A stretch of DNA of 64,000 nucleotides from Micrococcales bacterium (GTDB taxonomy: Bacteria; Actinomycetota; Actinomycetes; S36-B12; UBA10799), in contig JADKAV010000015.1 of assembly GCA_016719135.1 (NCBI GenBank), positions 4,669-68,668 on the forward strand, written 5' to 3'. A program made the translations under genes and the position numbers. Below the pieces are notes generated by a model that saw only the letters and a list, made by a program, of their open reading frames with translations, searched no databases and was not told the origin of the DNA. Positions 17,593-25,180 of this stretch are shown piece by piece (position 1 is the first letter of the stretch; the number at the start of each line of letters is the position of its first letter).

Positions 17593-17847
17593 ATGGACGT
17601 CGGGGTCCGTGATCTTCGGGACGGTCTGAGCCGTTACCTCTCGTCCGTGCGTGACGGGCACACGATTACGGTGACCGACCATGGTCGTCCAATTGCGCGC
17701 ATAGTGCCAGCGGGGGACCCGACGTCTCTCGAGCGACTCATAGCCGAGGGCCGCGTCACGCCGGCTTCCGGGCCCCGGGCCGCTCGCTCGAAGCCGATCG
17801 AGGCCGCGGGTTCGGTCAGCGATCTCATCAGTGACCAGCGCCGTTGA
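17593..17847 (+). CDS. vapB: Type II antitoxin, Phd/YefM-like (VapB)
   Basis: Small antitoxin of 84 residues. The N-terminus MDVGVRDLRDGLSRYLSSV followed by ITVTDHGRPIARIVP is the Phd/YefM DNA-binding fold. The arginine-rich, loosely structured C-terminus would wrap and block the toxin. It should also bind its own promoter with the toxin. The stop codon overlaps the toxin start (TTGA 17844-17847), the usual coupled arrangement that keeps antitoxin in excess. Confidence 0.88.
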   Translation: MDVGVRDLRDGLSRYLSSVRDGHTITVTDHGRPIARIVPAGDPTSLERLIAEGRVTPASGPRAARSKPIEAAGSVSDLISDQRR

Positions 17848-18272
17848 TCCTGTACCTCGACACCTCAGCGCTGGTTCCACTCCTGATCGCAGAGCAGACC
17901 TCCGATGTCTGTGGGCAATTGTGGGATCGGGCCGATCGCGTCACTACTGCACGATTGACGTATGTCGAAACCGCAGCTGCACTCGCGGCCGCGGAGCGCC
18001 TGGGTCGGCTGACTGCCCCTCAGTACGTTGCCAGCCGCGAGATGCTGAACGAGCTATGGGGCGCCGTTGATGTGGTCGAACTCGATGCCGGCCTGATGCT
18101 CTCATCTGCTGACATCGCTGCCAGACGAGGTCTTCGTGGGTACGACGCCGTCCACTGCGCGGCTGCGTCTGGGCTGCGCGGTGAGAGCCTCGTGGCGGCG
18201 GCCGGTGACACGCAACTTCTGGCTGCCTGGTCGGCCGAGGGCCTAGCAGTGATCGATATCAACGCTTCATGA
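17844..18272 (+). CDS. vapC: PIN-domain ribonuclease toxin (VapC)
   Basis: Toxin of 142 residues of the PIN family; VapC toxins cut specific RNAs, often tRNAs, with Mg2+. The acidic active site is complete: Asp in ILYLDTSALVPLL, Glu in RLTYVETAAAL, Asp in RGYDAVHCAAA and Asp in VAAAGDTQLLAAW. Start is TTG at 17844, overlapping the antitoxin stop. A truncated second PIN fragment lies about 180 bp downstream, so this spot has held more than one toxin gene. The RNA target cannot be predicted. Confidence 0.9.
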   Translation: MILYLDTSALVPLLIAEQTSDVCGQLWDRADRVTTARLTYVETAAALAAAERLGRLTAPQYVASREMLNELWGAVDVVELDAGLMLSSADIAARRGLRGYDAVHCAAASGLRGESLVAAAGDTQLLAAWSAEGLAVIDINAS

Positions 18273-18450
18273 CGTGCTCAGAGTTCGTGCCCTGAACAAA
18301 TCGTGAATCCCCAGGCGATTTGATGAGTGTCTGCTGGGTTCGATGATCGATCCACTGATTGCCGAACCGATCGGGCCCCGTGGCAGCGGGATCGGGGCCA
18401 GTCGCGTGAGAGAAGTTCCGCGCCATAATGACCGATAATCGATATTATGA

Positions 18451-18621
18451 CATTTCAAGCGCGCTTCTTCATTCGCTCACCTTTACGACGCGTGCTGGGC
18501 GGCCAGCGCGGAGTGGCTAGATATCGCGCTGGTCAGCGCCGATCGAGAACTCCTGGCTGCGGGACTCGCCGAGTCGCCAGCCACCACGGTGGTCCGGCTT
18601 AGATTGCCACACGCGCGTTGA
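18451..18621 (+). pseudogene. Remnant of a second VapC-type PIN toxin (C-terminal part)
   Basis: In the otherwise gene-free stretch 18273-18770, one frame from 18451 to the TGA at 18619-18621 encodes 56 residues. They match the last third of a PIN domain, including HLYDACWAASAEW and LDIALVSADRELLAAG, which carry the third and fourth active-site aspartate positions. The frame is closed by a TGA immediately upstream, and the N-terminal half and any start are missing. It is not a piece of the neighbouring vapC, whose residues differ. The AT-rich segment just before it (around 18425-18452) may be what is left of its promoter. Confidence 0.65.
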
Positions 18622-18770
18622 GCCAGCCCGCAACGTGGTCAGCAGTGTCCCGAGAGTTCCGGTGAGGTGCCGCGTGCGGGATGGGGCTCTTCGTCGGTGG
18701 ATCGACGCGCTGAGCGCATCCCAATCGGATCCAGGACGCCAGCGGTCCTGGGTGCAGGGACAGCCATGCC

Positions 18771-19370
18771 CTACGGCTCCCCCGCTGATCCGGCTGCCTC
18801 TTGTGCGGCTTGCTCAACGCGCTGGTGGTAATCAACCCACCACTGAGCATCACCGGGCGGCAGATTCGGGTTGTCAGCGCGCCATCCCGCAGATCCGTCG
18901 ACGAGCTCCCGCACCACATCCGCATGGCCCGCATGGCGATGCGTTTCGGCGATCATGTGTACCAGAATGTGGTGCAGGGTGACCGAGCGCCGCCCTTCGC
19001 GCCACCATGCGACCGAGCCGACCGTGTCCAGACTCAGCGCGGCGATCGTTGCGTCTGAGTGTTCCCAGACTCGATGGTAGAGCTCGATGATTTCTGTGCG
19101 GGACTCGTCGGCGGTAGCCCACATGTCAGCGTTATCGTCAGCCGATTCTGAGAACCATGGGAACGTCTGTTCGAATGGGCGGCCGAAACAGTCTCCCAGG
19201 TAGCCGGCCTCGACGCTTGCCACGTGCTTGACGATTCCCAGTAGGTTCGTGCCGCTGGGCACCAACGGGCGGCGTACGTCGTACTCGGAGAGTCCTTCCA
19301 TCTTCCACAGCAGTGCCTCGCGCCCGGTTTGCAGATACTCGGCAAGCACCGCCTTGTGGTCGTTCATCAA
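18771..19370 (-). CDS. DinB-family protein (DUF664, putative thiol-transferase type)
   Basis: Predicted four-helix-bundle DinB-like protein of 199 residues. The likely metal-binding histidines are in GIVKHVASVEAGYLG and in the cluster HHILVHMIAETHRHAGHAD. Actinobacterial members of this group include mycothiol- or bacillithiol-dependent S-transferases; whether this one uses mycothiol is inference. The C-terminus (DNPNLPPGDAQWWVDYH) is typical for the actinobacterial branch. It starts six bases after the stop of the VOC gene, so the two are very likely co-transcribed. Confidence 0.85.
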   Translation of the reverse strand: MMNDHKAVLAEYLQTGREALLWKMEGLSEYDVRRPLVPSGTNLLGIVKHVASVEAGYLGDCFGRPFEQTFPWFSESADDNADMWATADESRTEIIELYHRVWEHSDATIAALSLDTVGSVAWWREGRRSVTLHHILVHMIAETHRHAGHADVVRELVDGSAGWRADNPNLPPGDAQWWVDYHQRVEQAAQEAAGSAGEP

Positions 19371-19376
19371 GCCTGC

Positions 19377-19796
19377 TCAGGTCTGAGCGGGTTTCGGATA
19401 TCCCGCGAGCCAGGAACCGTAGCGCAGCGAGTTTCCATCGGGATCGACGTAGGCTCCCTCGCACAATCCGTACTCAGTGTCTGTGGGTTCGACGTACTCC
19501 CCCGCCGCGCCGGACGCACTCCATTGCTCATGCAATGCGTTGGCGTCGTCGACGTAGAGGTACACCTCGCTCAGATTGGTCACCGGATCGATCCCGGACA
19601 CCTGGCACAGGTGCAACTGCAGTCCGTCGCGGAAGACGAAGCCGTACAACACTTCGACCAGGCGCCTGCCCTCCACGACTTCGCCACGTTGGTAGGGCTT
19701 GGCGCGAAATCCGAGGCGCGCATAGTTGTCGAGCGCTGAGAGGACGTCACTGACCGGGAGGACCGGAGCCAGTGCCTTGAGCGTGGCCATGGACAT
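19377..19796 (-). CDS. VOC-family protein (glyoxalase / bleomycin-resistance fold)
   Basis: About 139 residues forming one VOC module pair. It starts with KALAPVLPVSDVLSALDNY, the usual opening strand and helix, continues with LQLHLCQVSG and YLYVDDANALHEQW, and ends with GAYVDPDGNSLRYG, where the last metal-ligand strand is expected. Proteins of this type bind small toxic or drug molecules or catalyse isomerisations. ATG 19796 (MSMATL) or 19790 (MATL) are both possible; an earlier ATG at 19817 has no better site. It heads a two-gene operon with the DinB protein. Confidence 0.85.
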   Translation of the reverse strand: MSMATLKALAPVLPVSDVLSALDNYARLGFRAKPYQRGEVVEGRRLVEVLYGFVFRDGLQLHLCQVSGIDPVTNLSEVYLYVDDANALHEQWSASGAAGEYVEPTDTEYGLCEGAYVDPDGNSLRYGSWLAGYPKPAQT

Positions 19797-19874
19797 GAGA
19801 CTAGCCACATCCAGCACCAGATTGCGCCGGTCGGCCGACGGGCGAAGGGGGCCACAGCGTTCTAGATTGCTGCC

Positions 19875-21242
19875 ATGTCACTGCAAATACCCAACACCGA
19901 AGCTGACGAACTGAAAGCCCGGATCGAAGCGCTCATGCCCGAGGTGCGCAGAGATCTCGAAGCACTGGTCGCCATCCCTTCGATCAATTTCCCCGGCTAT
20001 GACCTGCCCGACGTGGTTCGCTGTGCAGAAGCATGTGCGGAACTGCTGCGCGCGGCCGGTGCCGATCCTGAATTGATCCCCAGCTCCAGCGGCGTTCCGA
20101 CGGTTCGGGCGGACATCGCCGGGCCGCCGGGCGCTCCTCTGGTTCTGCTCTACTCCCACTACGACGTACAGCCAGCAGGCGACCTGGACAAGTGGCACAC
20201 CGAACCGTTCCAGGCCGAAGAGCGTGACGGGCGGCTCTACGGACGTGGCGCCGCGGACGACAAGTCCGGCGTGATCACACATCTGGCCGTTCTGCGTGCC
20301 TTCGAGGGGTCACCCCCGGTGAATCTGCGGATCTTGTTCGAAGGTGAAGAAGAATATGGCGGCGATTTCGAGGAGTGGCCGACTACCAAGCCGGAGGTCT
20401 TCGCCGATCTCGATGCCGCGGTCATCTGCGACATGGGCAACGTGGAAATCGGCCAGCCGACCTTCACCACGCAACTGCGCGGAATCATCGAGGGCGTCGT
20501 CACGGTCACGACCATGGAAGAGCCCCGCCACAGCGGGATGTTCGGGGGTCCGGCTCCCGATGCCCTGATGGTGCTCATCAAGCTGCTGAGCACACTGATG
20601 GACGACGACGGCAACGCCACCATCGACGGCATCAGTGGCTCGGATTGGGAAGGTGCCGAGTATCCCGAGGAAGCATTCCGTGAGTTGGCCCAGATACTGC
20701 CCGACCAGCCCCTAATCGGTTCCGGCAGTGTGGCATCACGGCTGTTCTCCAAACCGGCGGTCTCGGTCGTCGGGCTCGACGCGCCGGAGGTTGCCACAGC
20801 CCCGAACGCGATCATCCCGACCGCGAGGGCCAAGATCAGCGTTCGGATCCCGGCGGGTGTGGATGGTGAAGAAGCCACCGGACTGCTTGAGGCACATCTG
20901 CGCACCCACTCCCCCTTCGGCGTGAAGATCGATTTCGAGCCCGGAGTGCCGGCCAACGGTTCCGCGGTCCCTGTGGGAGGCCCGGGCTACGACGCCTTCT
21001 CCGCGGCTATGGAGTACGCCTATGGCAAGCCATCCACTCAGCAAGGCGCCGGCGGCGCGGTCCCCTTCGTGGCGAACCTCATCGAGTCTCGACCTGAACT
21101 AGAGGTACTGGGTGTGGGTGCGCAGGATCCGCTGGCTCGGATCCACGCTCCGAACGAGAGCATCGACCTCGAGGAGTTGAAAGACTCCATCGTTGCCGAA
21201 GCGTTGTTCCTCGCCGAGTACGGTCGACGCGCGCGGCAGTAG
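19875..21242 (+). CDS. M20 family metallopeptidase (dipeptidase type)
   Basis: Zinc dipeptidase/deacylase-like enzyme of 455 residues, cytoplasmic. The metal and catalytic residues stand in family motifs: His/Asp in LLYSHYDVQPAGD, Asp in GRGAADDKSGVITH and the Glu pair in FEGEEEYGG. A dimerisation lid follows in the middle, and the final metal histidine region is near DPLARIHAPNESI. It belongs to the carnosinase/CNDP-like branch that hydrolyses dipeptides. ATG 19875 is the natural start. It diverges from the VOC-DinB pair and is followed by a structured repeat and the tRNA-Val gene on the other strand. Confidence 0.92.
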   Translation: MSLQIPNTEADELKARIEALMPEVRRDLEALVAIPSINFPGYDLPDVVRCAEACAELLRAAGADPELIPSSSGVPTVRADIAGPPGAPLVLLYSHYDVQPAGDLDKWHTEPFQAEERDGRLYGRGAADDKSGVITHLAVLRAFEGSPPVNLRILFEGEEEYGGDFEEWPTTKPEVFADLDAAVICDMGNVEIGQPTFTTQLRGIIEGVVTVTTMEEPRHSGMFGGPAPDALMVLIKLLSTLMDDDGNATIDGISGSDWEGAEYPEEAFRELAQILPDQPLIGSGSVASRLFSKPAVSVVGLDAPEVATAPNAIIPTARAKISVRIPAGVDGEEATGLLEAHLRTHSPFGVKIDFEPGVPANGSAVPVGGPGYDAFSAAMEYAYGKPSTQQGAGGAVPFVANLIESRPELEVLGVGAQDPLARIHAPNESIDLEELKDSIVAEALFLAEYGRRARQ

Positions 21243-21296
21243 CCGTGCGCACCTTTGGCTGCAGTCCGTTCGGCGCGGCGCGTTCCACCAAACAGC

Positions 21297-21412
21297 GGTG
21301 AGAGTTGCGTACAGGCGTTGGACAACGGTACGGACGTTGGACAACCACGGGCGGTCCTTCTCTCACCCCCGTGCGGATCTCCAACGCACGTGCCCAACTC
21401 CAACGCCTGTCG
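21297..21412. repeat. Structured ~116-bp intergenic repeat, copy 1
   Basis: This stretch after the M20 gene is roughly 70-75% identical by eye to 39665-39780. An outer stem pairs GGTGAGAG (21297-21304) with CTCTCACC (21360-21367). Inside are two direct GTTGGACAAC copies, and to the right two TCCAACGC copies (21380-21387 and 21399-21406) that are complementary to the first GCGTTGGA. The structure could be a small RNA or a mobile palindromic element. No open frame fits. Confidence 0.6.
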
Positions 21413-21507
21413 ATCTCGGGCATGTGACAACGACTAGACAGATTTGTCGCCGCCAGCGAGAGGCGGCCGCGTCGCAAACCCGTGATCAGGCGCTGACGAC
21501 CAAACAC

Positions 21508-21534
21508 AAAACCCCCGGCCTGACCAGGGGTTTT
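21508..21534 (-). terminator. Rho-independent terminator of tRNA-Val(CAC)
   Basis: On the minus strand, AAAACCCC (21527-21534) pairs with GGGGTTTT (21508-21515), directly after the tRNA 3' end and followed by a T-rich run. Confidence 0.8.
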
Positions 21535-21537
21535 GCT

Positions 21538-21612
21538 TGGTGGGCGATACTGGGTTCGAACCAGTGACCTCTTCGGTGTGAACGAAGCGCGCTACCACTG
21601 CGCCAATCGCCC
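21538..21612 (-). tRNA. tRNA-Val (anticodon CAC)
   Basis: Cloverleaf on the minus strand. The acceptor stem GGGCGAT pairs with ATCGCCC, the D-arm is GCGCAGTGGTAGCGC, and the anticodon stem CTTCG/CGAAG encloses TTCACAC (anticodon CAC). The T-arm is ACTGGTTCGAACCCAGT, the discriminator is A and the CCA is encoded. Apart from the anticodon arm it is nearly identical to tRNA-Val(GAC) at 24934. Confidence 0.96.
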
Positions 21613-21634
21613 TCAAGACGCAGATAAGACTACC

Positions 21635-22036
21635 TCACAGGGGCCAGAGCCCTCGCACGCCGTCCAGTGAGGTTCCATACCGCCAGAGGTACGCACCAGC
21701 TGCTGCTGCCACCAGCACGAAGCCGGCCGCGGAGGCAGCCCGCACCTGGGTGCGGTACTGCGGGTCCTGCGCCTTCTCCTTGGCTTGCCGCAGTTTCTTG
21801 CGGATCGGATGGAGCAATTTCTGCGCCCATACGTACTCAGAGGCAAGGATGATCAGGCCCAGCGCGATCATTGCCCAGCCCGGCCCGGGTAAGACCAGAA
21901 GCACCGCACCGAGCGTCATCACGCTGACGCCGGCCATAAAGACAGTGATCTTCCACGCCGTGTCCAGCAACCAGTTCTTGCGCAACCAGCCGCGGAACCG
22001 TCGGTTCCACGGGAGTCGGGTTGCGGGTTGTGTCAC
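21635..22036 (-). CDS. PGPGW-motif membrane protein (TIGR02611 type)
   Basis: Small integral membrane protein of 133 residues. A basic N-terminus (RFRGWLRKNWLLDTAWK) leads into a first membrane segment, then the signature VLPGPGWAMIALGLIIL forms the second. A charged helix (KLRQAKEKAQDP) is followed by a third hydrophobic segment near the end (AAGFVLVAAAAGAYLW). The PGPGW family has no defined biochemical role; in actinobacteria it is often found next to an SsgA-family gene, and here it is divergent from one (74 bp between starts). That pairing hints at a cell-envelope or division function, which is inference. Confidence 0.88.
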   Translation of the reverse strand: MTQPATRLPWNRRFRGWLRKNWLLDTAWKITVFMAGVSVMTLGAVLLVLPGPGWAMIALGLIILASEYVWAQKLLHPIRKKLRQAKEKAQDPQYRTQVRAASAAGFVLVAAAAGAYLWRYGTSLDGVRGLWPL

Positions 22037-22109
22037 GTCTCACAGCCTAAGTCGATTACGCGATGGAACGAAAGGGCACACCATTGACGTCAGTACCCAC
22101 GGAGGAATC

Positions 22110-22538
22110 ATGCATACGGAACCCATCCCCACGGTCGTCACAGCGGAGATCACCTTGAACCTGGTGATCGGCACCGAGTATGGAATGCCCGTGCCTGCAC
22201 GATTCAGCTACTCAGCACACCAACCGCTGTCCGTGACTGCCGAGTTCCAAGGCGGCGAAGCGGCCGTCCAGTGGGTGTTCGCCCGGGACCTCTTGCAGGA
22301 GGGTACAAAACGTCCGGTCGGTGACGGGGACGTTACGTGCTGGCCGGCCACGGTCACTGGGGAACGGGTGGTGTGTATCGCCCTGCGCTCGCCGTCAGGT
22401 CAAGCCCTCCTGGAAGCCCCTGCCGACCAGATCGCGGCATTCCTTGACCGCGCCTACGAGACGGTGCCTGCGGGCGCCGAGGCGGATTTCCTCGACCTGG
22501 ACGGTCTCATCGCCGACTTGCTCGCTGCAAACGACTGA
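22110..22538 (+). CDS. ssgB: SsgA-family sporulation/cell-division regulator (SsgB-like)
   Basis: SsgA-like protein of 142 residues. These proteins occur in morphologically complex actinobacteria; SsgB helps place FtsZ at sporulation septa. Family features seen: LNLVIGTEYGMPVPARFSYSA, then VQWVFARDLLQEG, then GDVTCWPA and the acidic end FLDLDGLIADLLAAND. ATG 22110 has an ideal GGAGGA at 22101-22106. The divergent PGPGW membrane gene supports assignment to the ssgB branch, though other SsgA-like proteins cannot be ruled out. Its presence suggests the organism, or its ancestor, differentiates or uses SsgB-guided division. Confidence 0.85.
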   Translation: MHTEPIPTVVTAEITLNLVIGTEYGMPVPARFSYSAHQPLSVTAEFQGGEAAVQWVFARDLLQEGTKRPVGDGDVTCWPATVTGERVVCIALRSPSGQALLEAPADQIAAFLDRAYETVPAGAEADFLDLDGLIADLLAAND

Positions 22539-22555
22539 CAGTATTCGACGACGGC

Positions 22556-23377
22556 TCAGGCCGGGTCGACATCCGCACGACTGCGCGCCCGGAAGCCCTC
22601 GACCAGCCCGGCTGTCACCGGACCCGGGGCGTCCAATGTGCGCGCGCCCACCCTGTCGACCGGGTGTACGTCGCGGGTGCTGGAGGTGATGAAGATCTCG
22701 TCCGCTGTGTCGAGCACTGACAGCGGCATGCTGCGCTCCTCGACCTCGAACCATTCGACGACCAGATCCCGTGTGATGCCGGCCAGACATCCTTCGGCAA
22801 CCGGTGGGGTGAAGACCCGCCCGTCGATCACCACGAAGACGTTGCTGCCCGTCCCCTCACAAAGGTTGCCCGCGAGGTTCCCCAGGATCGCCTCGCTGAA
22901 CCCGTCTGCTCGAGCTTCAGCCAGGCACACGGCGTTCTCGGCGTACGACGTCGTCTTCAGGCCCATCAACGGAGACCGTTCGTTGCGCGGCCAACGACTG
23001 ACCACCACCTGCGTTGTAGCGGGCCAGGGTCGGCCCTCGAGGCTGACACACGCGAGGGTGGGAGGCCCGTCGCCACGTTGAGACCCCAGTGGACCGGGTC
23101 CAGACGTGTAGGTGATCCGCAGGACTCCGAGGGGGTACGCCTGCCTCGCCATGAGTTCATCAACCGCTGTCCGGACGACGTGTTCGTCCACGGCCGGCAG
23201 GCCGAGCCCCCTCGCGGAACGGTTCAGGCGCTGCAGGTGGCGGGTCAGCGCGAACGGCACACCGGCCTCGGTCTTGAGCGTTTCGAAAACGCCGTCACCC
23301 ACGGTGAAACCGTGATCGACGACCGCTACCCGGGCCTGTGAAACCGCCTGCACCTCACCGTTGATCCAACTCCACAC
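22556..23377 (-). CDS. pabC: Aminotransferase class IV, probable aminodeoxychorismate lyase
   Basis: PLP enzyme of 273 residues, likely converting 4-amino-4-deoxychorismate to p-aminobenzoate and pyruvate for folate synthesis. Family landmarks: AVVDHGFTVGDGVFETLK near the start, the Schiff-base lysine in GLKTTSYAENAV, and the phosphate-binding EGTGSNVFVVIDG and GCLAGITRDLV. The branched-chain aminotransferase family is the main alternative, but the position directly after a pabB-like gene favours PabC. Start is GTG at 23377. If the pabB reading frame is corrected, the intergenic gap is four bases, which implies translational coupling. Confidence 0.88.
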   Translation of the reverse strand: MWSWINGEVQAVSQARVAVVDHGFTVGDGVFETLKTEAGVPFALTRHLQRLNRSARGLGLPAVDEHVVRTAVDELMARQAYPLGVLRITYTSGPGPLGSQRGDGPPTLACVSLEGRPWPATTQVVVSRWPRNERSPLMGLKTTSYAENAVCLAEARADGFSEAILGNLAGNLCEGTGSNVFVVIDGRVFTPPVAEGCLAGITRDLVVEWFEVEERSMPLSVLDTADEIFITSSTRDVHPVDRVGARTLDAPGPVTAGLVEGFRARSRADVDPA

Positions 23378-23381
23378 ACTG

Positions 23382-24382
23382 CTACCTTTTCACGGAATCG
23401 GCAGACGCAAGGCCAATCAGGCGACCCGCCTTGAGTTCGGTTTCCCGCCACTCCCCACCGGGTCGCTGCCCCATGTGATGCCCGCCCCGGTTCCGAATTT
23501 GAGCTCAGCGCCGTCCAGCCAGAAGGTGCGGATGGCCACACCCAACTCAGCCCTCTGAGTATCCGCGTCGATCCACCCGAACGCGCCGCAGTACCACTGG
23601 CGCGAGCAGGGTTCCACGCGCGCGATGACCTCCAGCGCGGAACTCTTAGGCGCACCGGACACGCTGCCGGGCGGAAAGGTGGCTGCGAAGATGTCCGGCC
23701 AGCCATGGCGCCCAATGTCCGCGGCAACACTGCTGACCAGGTGGTACAGACCCGGATACGACTCGACCGCCATCAACTGCTCGACCACCACGCTGCCCAC
23801 CTCGGCCAGGCGTCCCAGGTCGTTGCGCACCAGGTCCACGATCATGACGTTCTCTGCGCGGTCCTTGACAAGGAATCCGGTAGGAGAGGCGGAGGTGCCT
23901 TTGATCGGGCTCGACCTGAGCACAGTGCCGCGAAGGCTCAGGAAGCGTTCCGGAGAGGCCGACGCGATGTGCACGCCATGCTCGGGGAGTTGCAGGAGTC
24001 CGGCGAAAGCCCCCTTCATCTCCGCCAGGCGGCCGTACAGCCCCAGCACTCCGTCGGCGTCACAAGCCGCACTGAGCACGCGGCACAGATTCACCTGATA
24101 CACCCACCCGCGCGCGATCTCCGCCTGGACGTCCCGCACGCACCGGGTGTATGCCGGCTCGTCCAACGAGGATGCCCAGGAACCCCGAACGCCATCCCAC
24201 GCTTTCGTCGAGGGCTGACTCGCCTCCCAACGCCCGAAGCGCGCCAGCACAACTTGGCCTTCGAATCCAACCGCCACGGCCCAGCGCCCACCGCGGCCCA
24301 ATGCCTGCAGATCATCGGTAACCTCAAGCAATTCCGACGCCCGCAGGTTCCCGAAACGCGCCTCAGGCTGGCCGGTGTGCAC
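23382..24382 (-). CDS. pabB: Aminodeoxychorismate synthase component I, 3' end frameshifted
   Basis: Chorismate-binding enzyme (about 330 residues) making 4-amino-4-deoxychorismate. Core motifs: GWVYQVNLCRVL, SPERFLSLRG, SSPIKGTSASP, ENVMIVDLVRNDLGR, and FPPGSVSGAPK with EVIARVEP. As written the frame ends at 23417 with a nonsense-like tail after GAGITWGSDPVG. Shifting by one base at the G run (plus-strand CCCC 23453-23456) restores the conserved EWRETELKAGRL and ends at TAG 23382-23384, four bases before pabC. A single missing G explains this, so the gene is probably intact or very recently damaged. Start GTG 24382. Confidence 0.85.
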
Positions 24383-24467
24383 GCTTCATCCTCCCCTGAC
24401 GAGTTCCACCTTGTCCCGGGTGTCCCCGACAGCCCTGCAAACCCGTTTAGGGCGGTGGCAACGCGCT

Positions 24468-24680
24468 TCAGGGCGACGTTGTTGGGCATTCAGGCCTGGT
24501 GGACTCCCCAACAACGTCGCCCTCAATAACTGTTCTGCGCTCGGGTGCCGCGGACGCAGCCATGTCGGCCAGGACTCGGACGTGCAACTCTGCCTCAGTC
24601 TCTGACTCGGTCAGCGAACCTGGCATCGGCGTGCGGAGGTGGCCGGCCCCGCTGTTGTGCACGAGAGGAAGCGAAGACAT
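24468..24680 (-). CDS. Small hypothetical protein (70 residues)
   Basis: An open frame from ATG 24680 to TGA 24468 between the tRNA cluster and pabB encodes MSSLPLVHNSGAGHL followed by an acidic, alanine-rich helix (ETEAELHVRVLADMAASA) and APERRTVIEGDVVGE. Composition looks coding and the residues are not antisense to a known gene, but I do not recognise the family. The last codons and the stop lie inside a perfect 17-bp hairpin, so the natural end could be earlier. No clear ribosome-binding site is seen. Treat it as a candidate gene only. Confidence 0.4.
   Translation of the reverse strand: MSSLPLVHNSGAGHLRTPMPGSLTESETEAELHVRVLADMAASAAPERRTVIEGDVVGESTRPECPTTSP
24470..24523. terminator. Perfect 17-bp hairpin
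   Basis: AGGGCGACGTTGTTGGG (24470-24486) pairs without mismatch with CCCAACAACGTCGCCCT (24507-24523), loop 20 bases. It lies about 90-140 bp upstream of pabB and at the end of the small frame 24468-24680. No T-tract follows on either strand. It could be an intrinsic terminator of the actinobacterial type or an attenuator-like leader of pabB. Confidence 0.6.
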
Positions 24681-24757
24681 GTTGAGGTACCTGGTGTCCA
24701 GTGAGTGCGCTGCTCGGTTATGCTGGTCCAAGCCGGTACGATCCCGGCGACACAAAC

Positions 24758-24830
24758 GCGGACGTAGCGCAGCTGGTAGCGCATCACCTTGCCAAGGTGA
24801 GGGTCGCGGGTTCGAATCCCGTCGTCCGCT
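24758..24830 (+). tRNA. tRNA-Gly (anticodon GCC)
   Basis: 73-base cloverleaf: acceptor GCGGACG pairs with CGTCCGC, D-arm GCGCAGCTGGTAGCGC, anticodon stem TCACC/GGTGA around TTGCCAA (GCC), T-arm GCGGGTTCGAATCCCGT. The discriminator is T and CCA is not encoded. First of a three-tRNA cluster. Confidence 0.97.
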
Positions 24831-24850
24831 CGAGAGGCCACGGGGCTTCT

Positions 24851-24921
24851 GGTGGAGTGGCCGAGAGGCGAGGCAACGGCCTGCAAAGCCGTCTACACGG
24901 GTTCGAATCCCGTCTCCACCT
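24851..24921 (+). tRNA. tRNA-Cys (anticodon GCA)
   Basis: 71-base cloverleaf: acceptor GGTGGAG pairs with CTCCACC, anticodon loop CTGCAAA (GCA), T-arm ACGGGTTCGAATCCCGT. CCA is not encoded. It begins 20 bases after tRNA-Gly. Confidence 0.97.
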
Positions 24922-24933
24922 CGCTTCACAAGC

Positions 24934-25005
24934 GGGCGATTGGCGCAGTGGTAGCGCGCTTCCTTGACACGGAAGAGGTCACTGGTTCGAACCCAGTATC
25001 GCCCA
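24934..25005 (+). tRNA. tRNA-Val (anticodon GAC)
   Basis: 72-base cloverleaf: acceptor GGGCGAT pairs with ATCGCCC, anticodon stem CTTCC/GGAAG around TTGACAC (GAC), T-arm ACTGGTTCGAACCCAGT. CCA is not encoded. Last of the Gly-Cys-Val cluster and a near-duplicate of the tRNA-Val(CAC) gene at 21538. Confidence 0.97.
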
Positions 25006-25010
25006 CCGAA

Positions 25011-25034
25011 CCCCCTGGTGACAGGGGGTCTTTT
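25011..25034 (+). terminator. Rho-independent terminator of the tRNA cluster
   Basis: CCCCCT (25011-25016) pairs with AGGGGG (25023-25028), followed by TCTTTTCTT, six bases after the last tRNA. Beyond it, up to 25180, I see no gene. Confidence 0.85.
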
Positions 25035-25180
25035 CTTGCCCTCCACCCCCCGAAGACCGCATTGGGGAGCCAAGCCGACCATTCTGGCTCCTCGATGGAA
25101 CCGAACGGCGGTAACCGGGCGCGCCGAATCCCCTTCGACGGGATATGTCTAAGCATTCTTGCCGCGGGTACCAATACGAC

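Noticed and set aside
17593..18272. The VapBC pair as a new defence system
   Set aside because: Both proteins have standard Phd/YefM and PIN motifs and the usual overlap; it is an ordinary type II toxin-antitoxin pair.
23453..23456. Programmed frameshift in pabB
   Set aside because: No slippery heptamer with downstream structure, and no family precedent; similar lesions occur in six other unrelated genes.
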